Assembly: GCA_903892335.1 (NCBI GenBank) | Contig: CAITID010000007.1 | Location: forward strand, 1-7,404 | DNA length: 7,404 bases | Direction: 5' to 3' | Source: an uncultured Actinomycetes bacterium | Lineage (GTDB): Bacteria > Actinomycetota > Actinomycetes > Nanopelagicales > Nanopelagicaceae | In this document: piece after piece, positions 1 through 6,433 of the stretch | Layout of the letters: each line of letters opens with the position of its first letter | Numbering within the stretch: the first letter of the stretch is position 1 | Translations under genes and position numbers: made by a program | The notes under the pieces: model-generated | Databases searched by the model: none | Told to the model about the DNA's origin: nothing | What the model saw: only the letters and a program-made list of their open reading frames with translations

Positions 1-717
1 ACAAAACTTTTGCAATACATAACAGATGGCAAAAAGGGTTATCAAGCGGTTATCTCATTGGGCAAAGCCACACACACCGATGATAAAGAAGGTGATGTTA
101 TATCCAGTGCGGATACCTCAAAGACAAGTGATGAACAGATTAAATCGGAGTTAGCAAAATTTGTTGGAAAAATAAAGCAAAAACCATCTTCAGTATCGGC
201 GATAAAAATCGATGGAAAATCAGCGCATCAGCGAGTACGAGATGGTGAAGTTTTAGATATACCTGTCAGAGATGTTGAAATATTTGAATTAGCGGTAAAG
301 CAGATCGAGCATTTAGCAGATTCAATTGAGATAAGTATTGAAGTTACTTGTTCTGCTGGAACATATATTCGAGCAATTGCTCGAGATCTTGGTGATGCCC
401 TTATGGTTGGTGGACATTTAATCTCACTTAATCGCACATTAGTTTCACCATTTACGATCGATCAATGCGAAGTGATTGCTGATGCTAAGTTATTAGATAC
501 GGCCACCGCAATCGGTAAGGTGTTTCCAATTCGCAAATTAGAGCTTGCTGAAATTCGTGAGATTGGTTTTGGTCGAATCATCACACAAAGTAAAGATCAA
601 GGGATAACAGCTGCAGTTGATAATGCCGACAAGTTTTACGCTTTACTAGAAAATAGAACACAGGCTGGTGTAGTAGTTGCAGCGCCAATTTTAGTTAATA
701 CCGCAGGCAATGAATGA
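1..717 (+). CDS. truB: tRNA pseudouridine(55) synthase TruB, 5'-truncated by window edge
   Basis: This cytoplasmic enzyme isomerises U55 to pseudouridine in the tRNA T-loop. The reading frame is open from base 1 and ends at TGA 715-717, giving 238 visible residues. The first two codons (T-K) align with the ATK segment near residue 63 of E. coli TruB, so about 60 N-terminal residues, including the catalytic Asp in the GxLDP motif, lie upstream of the window. Visible hallmarks are DGKKGYQA, whose Tyr (bases 40-42) matches the active-site Tyr76 of E. coli; PSSVSAIKIDGK; and AGTYIRAIARDLG, whose Arg (bases 370-372) matches the conserved active-site Arg181. The C-terminal part (FPIRKLEL, then FGRIIT) fits the small PUA-like tail of actinobacterial TruB. 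The TTG at base 10 is internal, not a start. ribF follows after 18 bases, as in other actinobacteria. Confidence 0.95.
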   Translation, partial: TKLLQYITDGKKGYQAVISLGKATHTDDKEGDVISSADTSKTSDEQIKSELAKFVGKIKQKPSSVSAIKIDGKSAHQRVRDGEVLDIPVRDVEIFELAVKQIEHLADSIEISIEVTCSAGTYIRAIARDLGDALMVGGHLISLNRTLVSPFTIDQCEVIADAKLLDTATAIGKVFPIRKLELAEIREIGFGRIITQSKDQGITAAVDNADKFYALLENRTQAGVVVAAPILVNTAGNE

Positions 718-735
718 GTATGAAAGAATACGCAG

Positions 736-1611
736 ATGAGTAAGGTTGTTGCGATTGGCATCTTTGATGGTGTGCACCTTGGCCACCAACAAATTATTAA
801 TACTGCAAAAGATCAAGGCGATGTCACTGTAATTACCTTTGATCCACACCCAGTTTCAATACTTGCACCAGATCACACGCCAACTCAATTGATGCCGCTA
901 AAAGATCGAGTTCAATTATTAATGGCTGCCGGTGCTAAATCTGTTGAAGTTGTTAATTTCACTAAGGAGTTTTCCCAGCTATCAGCTGATCAATTTATTG
1001 AGGATATTTTGCTGGGCCGCTTTGCTGCTGAGCATGTAGTAATTGGTCAAAACTTTAACTTTGGTCATAAAGCCCAAGGCACACCAAAGTATTTAACGCA
1101 GGTTGGTCCTAAGTATGGCTTTGGCGTGAGTGTGGTTAAGTTGGCCGAGAACCGAGGAGCAACAATTTCTTCAACTCAGATTAGAAGCCTAATTACCACC
1201 GGTGAAATAGAGCGAGCAAATGAGTTGTTAACACGAAATTACTACCTAAAGGGAATTGTTGTACATGGTGAAAAACGTGGCCGCGAAATTGGTTACCCCA
1301 CAGCAAATATTGGGTTAGATCAACTTGCAACTGTGCCAGCTGATGGTGTTTATGCTGGCTGGTTAAATGTTGATGATAAAAGATGGCCGGCTGCTATTTC
1401 AATTGGTACAAATCCCACATTCGCCGGAGTACGTGGCAGGCAAGTTGAAGCGTATGCAATTGATGAAATTGGTCTTGAGTTATATGACAAAGCTGCAAAA
1501 TTAGAGTTTGGATTTAGATTACGAGAGACAATCAAATTTGATGGATTGGCGCCATTGCTGGAACAAATGAAGAAAGATTGTGATCAGGCCCGTAAATTAA
1601 CTAGTAAATAA
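736..1611 (+). CDS. ribF: Bifunctional riboflavin kinase / FAD synthetase RibF
   Basis: The protein converts riboflavin to FMN and then FMN to FAD, using ATP for both steps. It has 291 residues, slightly short of the usual 300-330. The N-terminal nucleotidyltransferase (FAD synthetase) domain, about 1-155, shows GIFDGVHLGH at 8-17, FDPHP at 35-39, GQNFNFG at 104-110 and ISSTQIR at 144-150. The C-terminal flavokinase domain, about 165-288, shows GEKRGREIGYPTAN at 178-191 (the PTAN motif binds Mg-ATP), the NPTF segment at 226-229, and VEAYAID at 237-243, whose Glu fits the catalytic base. ATG 736 is the first possible ATG, because an in-frame stop at 721-723 closes the frame just upstream. Its Shine-Dalgarno is weak (GAAAGAA about 10 bases upstream). 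The start therefore lacks the roughly 15 residues that many homologs carry before the FDG motif. The gene probably shares a transcript with truB. Confidence 0.96.
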   Translation: MSKVVAIGIFDGVHLGHQQIINTAKDQGDVTVITFDPHPVSILAPDHTPTQLMPLKDRVQLLMAAGAKSVEVVNFTKEFSQLSADQFIEDILLGRFAAEHVVIGQNFNFGHKAQGTPKYLTQVGPKYGFGVSVVKLAENRGATISSTQIRSLITTGEIERANELLTRNYYLKGIVVHGEKRGREIGYPTANIGLDQLATVPADGVYAGWLNVDDKRWPAAISIGTNPTFAGVRGRQVEAYAIDEIGLELYDKAAKLEFGFRLRETIKFDGLAPLLEQMKKDCDQARKLTSK

Positions 1612-1736
1612 GCGCAGAATTAGGCTCAATTTTTACTATCACTTATGCGCTGGTAATCTTGGCCTACTAAAGCGAGAAAGTGCGCCTTCGTGAATTACAC
1701 CGAGGCCCTCGTGATCAAGCAGAAGGAGCTATACAA
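1612..1736 (+). promoter_or_regulatory. ribF-rpsO intergenic region; candidate S15-responsive leader hairpins
   Basis: The 125-base gap ends with two overlapping self-complementary segments just before the rpsO ribosome binding site. The first pairs 1684-1692 with 1698-1706, with one bulge on each arm and loop AATTA. The second pairs CGAG 1701-1704 with CTCG 1708-1711. They share bases 1701-1706 and so cannot form together. S15 represses its own translation through leader RNAs in several phyla, and a distinct actinobacterial version has been described, so this is a plausible place for one. The sequence shows only the pairing potential; S15 binding is inferred. A weak -35/-10-like pair (TTTACT 1632-1637, TAATCT 1654-1659, spacer 16) could be a promoter but is not convincing. 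A 6-base inverted repeat, AGCGCA 1611-1616 with TGCGCT 1646-1651, has a long loop and no T-run. Confidence 0.35.
1721..1728 (+). promoter_or_regulatory. Shine-Dalgarno of rpsO, fixes the start
   Basis: AGAAGGAG ends 8 bases before ATG 1737. This strong match identifies ATG 1737 as the rpsO start in preference to the in-frame GTG at 1680, which would add 19 residues not found in S15 proteins. Confidence 0.85.
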
Positions 1737-2006
1737 ATGGCATTATCGCCAGAGGTTAAGAAGGAAATTATTACCAAGTACGGTTCATCTGCAACTGACA
1801 CAGGTAGCCCAGAGGCACAAGTAGCACTTATATCAAAGCGCATTGATGAGATCACAGAACATTTGCAAACAAATAAGAATGATCATCACAACCGTCGTGG
1901 TTTGTTATTAATGGTAGGTAAGCGTCGTCGTATTTTGCAGTACCTCGCTAAAACTGACATTGATCGTTATAGAGCGGTTATCGAAAAGCTCGGTATCCGT
2001 CGTTAA
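1737..2006 (+). CDS. rpsO: 30S ribosomal protein S15
   Basis: S15 is a primary 16S rRNA binding protein of the small subunit platform and contributes to an intersubunit bridge. The product has 89 residues, the standard S15 length. Family landmarks are DTGSPEAQVALLS-like sequence at 21-33, the EHLQTNKNDHHNRRGLL segment at 41-57 that contacts the rRNA three-way junction and the G-U/G-C site, and KRRRILQYL at 62-70. It ends LGIRR, as in actinobacterial homologs. ATG 1737 is chosen because of the strong upstream AGAAGGAG and the full-length family match. The gene lies between ribF and pnp. The rpsO-pnp pairing is widely conserved, and in E. coli and Streptomyces the two are co-transcribed from a promoter upstream of rpsO. 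Confidence 0.98.
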   Translation: MALSPEVKKEIITKYGSSATDTGSPEAQVALISKRIDEITEHLQTNKNDHHNRRGLLLMVGKRRRILQYLAKTDIDRYRAVIEKLGIRR

Positions 2007-2011
2007 ATAAA

Positions 2012-2036
2012 TTAATTAGCTAAATTAGCTAATTAA
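2012..2036 (+). repeat. Perfect 11-bp inverted repeat just after rpsO
   Basis: Arms 2012-2022 and 2026-2036 are perfectly complementary (left arm TTAATTAGCTA) around the 3-base loop AAT, starting 5 bases after the rpsO stop. The RNA would form a tight A/U-rich hairpin. It is followed by CGAGTAGTAC, not a T-run, so it is not a textbook intrinsic terminator. It may stabilise the rpsO mRNA 3' end, act as a partial terminator or pause site, or be an RNase processing site between rpsO and pnp. The structure is seen directly; its role is inferred. Confidence 0.75.
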
Positions 2037-2045
2037 CGAGTAGTA

Positions 2046-2205
2046 CAAAACTTTATTGCAAGAGTTTTGGTCCTCGGTAGTGGTTTCCGGAAAAATTTAA
2101 TTTAGCCGTGAACTTCGATCGAAGATCCATTCTCTTCTAGTGGGAAACTAGTTAAAGGGCCGCACAAAGAATTGGCTTTAGAACGCAATTAAAGTTTGTA
2201 AGAAA
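2046..2205 (+). ncRNA. pnp 5' leader, candidate Actino-pnp structured RNA
   Basis: The 160 bases upstream of the pnp ribosome binding site hold several nested inverted repeats. Pairings visible by eye are: (a) 2046-2054 with 2061-2069, 9 bp including one G-U, loop ATTGCA; (b) long-range 2081-2088 with 2143-2150, 8 bp with one G-U; (c) inside it GAAGA 2121-2125 with TCTTC 2133-2137; (d) the 12-base palindrome CTTCGATCGAAG 2113-2124; (e) CTAGT 2137-2141 with ACTAG 2147-2151, which competes with (b) and overlaps (c) by one base; and (f) ACAAA 2164-2168 with TTTGT 2195-2199, enclosing AATTG 2170-2174 with CAATT 2186-2190. Actino-pnp is a published conserved RNA motif found in the 5' UTR of actinobacterial PNPase genes. 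Location and lineage match, but I cannot verify its consensus, and the boundaries are approximate. Expected role: cis control of PNPase levels by RNA processing or decay. Confidence 0.55.
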
Positions 2206-2206
2206 T

Positions 2207-2210
2207 GGAG
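2207..2210 (+). promoter_or_regulatory. Shine-Dalgarno of pnp
   Basis: GGAG lies 7 bases before ATG 2218. Another ATG at 2211-2213 touches the GGAG and is in a different frame, so it is too close to be used. This supports 2218 as the start. Confidence 0.75.
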
Positions 2211-2217
2211 ATGACCC

Positions 2218-4413
2218 ATGGAGGGTCAAGATGTTAAGTCAGCCGTTGCCAAGATTGATAACGGTAAATTTGGAAAGCGGGAGATCCGCTTTGAAACTGG
2301 ACGACTAGCTCGTCAAGCAGCGGGTACCGCTGTTGTATACCTTGATGATGACAGCATGTTGCTTTCAGCAACTACTGCATCAAAGAATCCGAAGGATCAA
2401 TTTGATTTCTTCCCACTAACTGTTGACGTTGAAGAGCGTATGTATGCTGCTGGAAAAATTCCTGGCTCATTCTTTCGCCGTGAAGGTCGCCCGTCAGAGG
2501 ATGCAATTCTTACCTGTCGTTTAATCGATCGCCCACTTCGCCCATCCTTTATTAAGGGATTGCGTAATGAGGTTCAAATCGTTGTAACTGTGATGGCGTT
2601 AAACCCAGATCATATGTATGACGTAATTGCGATTAACGCAGCATCGATGTCAACTCAATTAGCTGGTCTGCCATTTAGCGGTCCAATTGGTGGAGTTCGC
2701 GTTGCACTAATTGAAGGTCAATGGGTTGCTTTCCCTAATCATTCTGATTTAGAAAAAGCAGTTTTTGATATGGTCGTTGCCGGACGTATTGCCGGAAATG
2801 ATGTTGCAATCATGATGGTAGAAGCAGAAGCTACATCTAAGACAATTGATCTAATCAAGGGTGGCGCAACTGTGCCAACTGAGGAGATTGTTGGCCAAGG
2901 ATTAGAGGCTGCAAAACCATTTATTCGCACATTGTGTGAGGCGCAAATGGCATTAGCCAAACTTGCAGCTAAGCCAACTGGTGAATTTCCAGTATTCCTT
3001 GAGTACCAAGATGATATTTATGCAGTTGTCGAAAAGGCTGCAAAGGATGATCTTGCGAAGGCGCTAACTATTGCTGGAAAGCAGGAGCGCGAAACCAAGT
3101 TGGATGAGATTAATAAATCAGTAGTTGAGAAGTTAACTGTTGATTTTGCAGATCGCACCAAGGAAATCAGCGCAGCACTTCGCTCAGTTACTAAGAAATT
3201 AGTACGTCAGCGAGTACTTCGTGAGAAGATCCGTATTGATGGCCGTGGCCTTCGTGATATCCGTGCACTAACTGCTGAGGTAGAGGTAATTCCTCGTGTT
3301 CACGGTTCTGCCATATTCGAACGTGGTGAGACTCAGATTCTGGGTGTTACAACATTGAATATGTTAAAGATGGAGCAACAGTTAGATACCTTGTCTCCAG
3401 AAAACCACAAGCGTTACATGCACAACTACAACTTCCCACCATATTCAGTTGGTGAGACTGGTCGAGTTGGTTCACCAAAGCGCCGCGAAATCGGCCATGG
3501 TGCATTAGCAGAGCGCGCATTGGTTCCTGTTCTTCCAACACGTGAAGAGTTCCCATATGCAATTCGTCAGGTTTCAGAGGCGTTAGGTTCAAATGGATCA
3601 ACATCTATGGGATCTGTTTGTGCTTCAACTATGTCACTACTAAATGCTGGTGTGCCACTTAAGGCAGCAGTAGCTGGTATTGCAATGGGCTTAATCTCAG
3701 ATGAAGTTGATGGTAAAACTGAGTACGTAGCACTGACCGATATCTTGGGTGCAGAAGATGCATTCGGTGATATGGACTTTAAAGTTGCTGGTACAAAAGA
3801 GTTTGTTACCGCACTTCAATTAGATACCAAGCTTGATGGCATTCCAGCTTCAGTACTTGCATCTGCATTACTGCAAGCAAAAGAGGCACGTCTTGCAATT
3901 CTTGATGTAATGAAGCAGGCAATTGATGCTCCAGATGAGATGTCATTACTTGCACCTCGTATTATTTCAATCAAGGTACCAGTTGACATGATTGGCGCAG
4001 TTATCGGGCCTAAGGGCAAGATGATTAATCAGATTCAAGATGAGACTGGCGCAGATATCACCATTGAAGATGATGGAACTATCTACATCGGAGCGATCGA
4101 AGGATCAGCTGCTGAAGCTGCAAAGGCGCAAATTAATGCGATTGCAAATCCAGTACAACTAAGCGTTGGCGATAAGTTCAACGGTAGTGTTGTAAAGCTT
4201 GCAACCTTTGGTGCATTTGTAAACCTTGCTCCAGGCAAAGATGGCTTGCTCCACATCTCGCAAATTCGCAAGATGCATGGTGGAAAGCGCATTGAAAACC
4301 TTGAAGAGGTTATGAAGGTTGGCGACAAGATTGAGGTTGTAATTAATGAGATTGATCCAAAGGGTAAGTACTCATTAGTTCCTGCAAATCTGCCAGAAGA
4401 GAAGGCTGAATAA
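2218..4413 (+). CDS. pnp: Polynucleotide phosphorylase (PNPase)
   Basis: PNPase is a homotrimeric 3'-5' exoribonuclease that degrades RNA with phosphate, releasing nucleoside diphosphates, and can run in reverse to add tails. The 731 residues are complete. Domains in order: first RNase PH core about 15-150, including FFRREGRPSE at 85-94 and RPLRPSF at 105-111; an alpha-helical linker to about 330; second RNase PH core about 335-570; KH domain about 580-640 with the VIGPKGK loop at 595-601; and S1 domain about 648-722. The metal-binding acidic pair (E. coli D486 and D492) is conserved as D514 and D520 in ILGAEDAFGDMD. The phosphate-binding loop is NGSTSMGS at 459-466. The MEGQDV start matches actinobacterial PNPases. 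Streptomyces homologs were once called guanosine pentaphosphate synthetase, but no such role can be judged here. A structured leader upstream suggests post-transcriptional control. Confidence 0.98.
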   Translation: MEGQDVKSAVAKIDNGKFGKREIRFETGRLARQAAGTAVVYLDDDSMLLSATTASKNPKDQFDFFPLTVDVEERMYAAGKIPGSFFRREGRPSEDAILTCRLIDRPLRPSFIKGLRNEVQIVVTVMALNPDHMYDVIAINAASMSTQLAGLPFSGPIGGVRVALIEGQWVAFPNHSDLEKAVFDMVVAGRIAGNDVAIMMVEAEATSKTIDLIKGGATVPTEEIVGQGLEAAKPFIRTLCEAQMALAKLAAKPTGEFPVFLEYQDDIYAVVEKAAKDDLAKALTIAGKQERETKLDEINKSVVEKLTVDFADRTKEISAALRSVTKKLVRQRVLREKIRIDGRGLRDIRALTAEVEVIPRVHGSAIFERGETQILGVTTLNMLKMEQQLDTLSPENHKRYMHNYNFPPYSVGETGRVGSPKRREIGHGALAERALVPVLPTREEFPYAIRQVSEALGSNGSTSMGSVCASTMSLLNAGVPLKAAVAGIAMGLISDEVDGKTEYVALTDILGAEDAFGDMDFKVAGTKEFVTALQLDTKLDGIPASVLASALLQAKEARLAILDVMKQAIDAPDEMSLLAPRIISIKVPVDMIGAVIGPKGKMINQIQDETGADITIEDDGTIYIGAIEGSAAEAAKAQINAIANPVQLSVGDKFNGSVVKLATFGAFVNLAPGKDGLLHISQIRKMHGGKRIENLEEVMKVGDKIEVVINEIDPKGKYSLVPANLPEEKAE

Positions 4414-4421
4414 CAAAGTAA

Positions 4422-5693
4422 ATGGCAAGAACAGTTCTGCCCAGTGGGCTTCGAATAGTCACTGAAGAGGAAAGATCTGTTCGCTCTGCTGCTTTTGGTA
4501 TTTGGGTAAATGTTGGCTCCCGCGATGAATCACTTTCAACTGCGGGAGCTTCTCATTTTCTAGAGCACCTACTTTTTAAAGGAACCAAAACCCGCACCTC
4601 ACTAGAAATCTCCTCATCAATTGAGGCGGTGGGTGGTGAAACAAATGCATTCACATCAAAGGAGTACACCTGCTTTTATGCACGTGTAATTGATAAAGAT
4701 TTACCACTTGCCGTTAATGTCATTAGTGATCTGATCACATCCTCTGTGGTTAAAGCCGCAGATGTTGATGCTGAGCGCAAGGTAGTTCTGGAAGAAATCG
4801 CAATGCGCGATGATGATCCCAGCGATTTGATTCATGATTTATTTTTAGAAAAGTATTACGGTGATACTCCACTTGGCCGTCCGATTTTAGGAACAGTTGA
4901 TTCCATTAATGAGATGTCTCGCAGTACTGTTTTTAATTACTATCGAAAGCGCTATCGCCCACAGGATTTAGTTGTTGCAGTTGCTGGAAACATTAAACAT
5001 AAAGAGGTAGTCCACTTGGTCGAGGATGCCTTAAGCAAAGATGATTTCTTAGATCAACCAAAGGCTGATTATGAGATTCGATCATCTGGTCCGGTCAAAG
5101 TGCCAGGTCGCGGGCAAGTGACATTACTTGATCGCAAAACTGAGCAAGCACATATTGTTTACGGAGTTGAAGGTGTGGCTCGAAATGATAAACGCCGCTT
5201 TGCATTAAGTATTTTAGCCACCGCACTTGGTGGGGGAATGTCATCTAGATTATTTCAAGAAATTCGCGAGAAGCGCGGCTTGGCTTATTCAACCTATGCC
5301 TACAGTCAACAATTTGCCGGCAGTGGTGTTTTATCTTTTTATGTGGGATGTAAACCAGATCGCGCAATTGAGGCGACTAAAATAATTCAAGATATTTTGC
5401 ATGATGTTGCCGAAAAAGGTTTAACGCAAGAGGAGATTCTGCGGGCAAAGGGCGCGGTCTCTGGTTCATTAGTTTTAAGCCAAGAGGACACTGGCTCTCG
5501 AATGACACGAATTGGAAAGAGTGAGTTGGTATACGGTGAAATTATGAGCTTTGATCAAATCTTGCAGGAGATTGCAGATGTAACACCTGATCAAATTAAG
5601 GAAATTGCCCGCCAAAGCTTGCCGACATCTCCTACCCTTGCGGTAGTGGGACCATTTAGATCCAAAGCTAAATTTGAAGGGTTGATCAAATGA
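4422..5693 (+). CDS. M16 family zinc metallopeptidase (processing-peptidase-like)
   Basis: This single-chain M16B peptidase has 423 residues, the usual length. The inverted zinc motif HxxEH is H45-F-L-E48-H49 within GASHFLEHLLFKGT, with E48 as the catalytic base. The distal zinc ligand falls in VVLEEIAMRDDDP (E124/E125), about 75 residues later. The C-terminal half carries the partner motif GGGMSSRLFQEIREKRGLAYS at 270-290. With both the zinc site and the R/Y motif present, it should be active, probably as a homodimer. No signal peptide is seen, so it is probably cytoplasmic. The substrate is unknown; the family cleaves unfolded or medium-sized peptides. The position directly after pnp matches M. 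tuberculosis pepR (Rv2782c). The gene starts 8 bases after the pnp stop with only a weak, distant SD (GAAGG 4401-4405), so translation may be coupled to pnp. Confidence 0.95.
   Translation: MARTVLPSGLRIVTEEERSVRSAAFGIWVNVGSRDESLSTAGASHFLEHLLFKGTKTRTSLEISSSIEAVGGETNAFTSKEYTCFYARVIDKDLPLAVNVISDLITSSVVKAADVDAERKVVLEEIAMRDDDPSDLIHDLFLEKYYGDTPLGRPILGTVDSINEMSRSTVFNYYRKRYRPQDLVVAVAGNIKHKEVVHLVEDALSKDDFLDQPKADYEIRSSGPVKVPGRGQVTLLDRKTEQAHIVYGVEGVARNDKRRFALSILATALGGGMSSRLFQEIREKRGLAYSTYAYSQQFAGSGVLSFYVGCKPDRAIEATKIIQDILHDVAEKGLTQEEILRAKGAVSGSLVLSQEDTGSRMTRIGKSELVYGEIMSFDQILQEIADVTPDQIKEIARQSLPTSPTLAVVGPFRSKAKFEGLIK
5677..5681 (+). promoter_or_regulatory. Shine-Dalgarno of dapB inside the M16 gene
   Basis: AAGGG lies 8 bases before ATG 5690, inside the last codons of the peptidase gene. 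It supports the start that overlaps the peptidase stop (ATGA) and suggests coupled translation. Confidence 0.7.
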
Positions 5694-6433
5694 AGGTTGC
5701 AGTATTAGGTGCCAAGGGAAGAATGGGCACAGAAGCAGTTGCTGCAATTAGTGATGCTAAAGATTTGCAGTTAGTTGCCCAGTTAGATCTTGGTGATTCA
5801 TTAGATCAATTAGTAACAAGTGGCGCCCAAGTAGTTGTTGATTTCACTCACCCAGATGCGGTGATGAAGAATCTTGAGTTTGCTATAACAAATGGCATCA
5901 GTGTCGTAGTTGGCACAACTGGTTTTGATGATGCAAAGCTCGCAAAATTAAAAACATTGCTAGCTGCTAATCCAAAGGTGGGAGCCCTGATTGCACCTAA
6001 CTTTGCATTAGGCGCAGTTTTAATGATGCAGTTCTCAGAAGTAGCAGCTAAGTACTTCGAATCTGTTGAAATAATTGAGCTCCATCATGCCAACAAGGTA
6101 GATGCACCTTCTGGCACAGCGGTGCGAACAGCGCAGATGATTACCGATGCCCGCAAGAAAAACAACAAAGCAAAGATGCCTGATGCAACTAAAGATGCAA
6201 TTGCAGGTGCGCGCGGTGCCACAGTTGGCGATGTTCCAATTCACTCTGTTCGCTCACATGGGTATGTTGCCCACCAAGAGGTAATCTTTGGCGACCCAGG
6301 TGAGACGCTATCCATTAGACATGATTCAATTAATAGAGCAGGATTTATGCCAGGAGTATTACTAGGAGTTCGTGAAGTAGTAAAGCATCCAGGTTTAACT
6401 GTTGGGTTAGAAAAATACATGGAGGGGTTTTAA
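5690..6433 (+). CDS. dapB: 4-hydroxy-tetrahydrodipicolinate reductase
   Basis: DapB reduces 4-hydroxy-tetrahydrodipicolinate with NAD(P)H to tetrahydrodipicolinate, the second dedicated step of lysine and meso-diaminopimelate synthesis, which also feeds peptidoglycan. The 247 residues match actinobacterial DapB (about 245). The N-terminal Rossmann segment shows GAKGRMG at 7-13, VVDFTHPDAV at 49-58 and VGTTGF at 74-79. The substrate and tetramer domain shows APNFALGAVLM at 102-112 and the signature LHHANKVDAPSGTA at 131-144, with H132/H133 and K136 as the catalytic donor region, then HSVRSHGYVAHQEV at 185-198. The C-terminus returns to the Rossmann fold (RAGFMPGVLLGVREV 216-230). Its ATG overlaps the peptidase TGA as ATGA, with a good internal SD. 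In many actinobacteria thyX and dapA follow soon after; here a small redoxin follows instead. Confidence 0.97.
   Translation: MKVAVLGAKGRMGTEAVAAISDAKDLQLVAQLDLGDSLDQLVTSGAQVVVDFTHPDAVMKNLEFAITNGISVVVGTTGFDDAKLAKLKTLLAANPKVGALIAPNFALGAVLMMQFSEVAAKYFESVEIIELHHANKVDAPSGTAVRTAQMITDARKKNNKAKMPDATKDAIAGARGATVGDVPIHSVRSHGYVAHQEVIFGDPGETLSIRHDSINRAGFMPGVLLGVREVVKHPGLTVGLEKYMEGF
6421..6427 (+). promoter_or_regulatory. Strong Shine-Dalgarno for the glutaredoxin-like gene
   Basis: The purine run GGAGGGG lies in the final codons of dapB. The GGAGG core ends 8 bases before ATG 6434, which sits immediately after the dapB TAA. It is the strongest ribosome binding site in the window and fixes this start. 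Confidence 0.85.

Noticed and set aside
10..12. TTG as a start codon for truB
   Set aside because: The frame is open to base 1, and the codons before it (T-K-L) belong to the conserved ATK segment of TruB, so the gene begins upstream of the window.
226..228. His where many TruB proteins have Tyr (GKSAH versus GKxxY), first suspected as loss of a catalytic Tyr
   Set aside because: Counting along E. coli TruB shows that the catalytic Tyr76 corresponds to bases 40-42, which is conserved here; the 226 position is a less critical site.
1680..1736. N-terminal extension of rpsO from an in-frame GTG
   Set aside because: S15 is 89 residues in the family, a strong AGAAGGAG precedes ATG 1737, and the added residues overlay the hairpin-rich leader.
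2012..2036. Inverted repeat as a classical intrinsic terminator
   Set aside because: The stem is mostly A-U and no T-run follows on the + strand; pnp expression would also need read-through or its own promoter, which I could not identify.
3347..3604. Minus-strand open frames within pnp (also near 2739-2960, 3816-4019 and 4083-4328)
   Set aside because: All lie antisense to highly conserved PNPase codons and their translations resemble no family I know.
5475..5747. Minus-strand open frame across the M16-dapB junction
   Set aside because: It is antisense to two well-supported genes and its cysteine-rich composition is typical of shadow frames.
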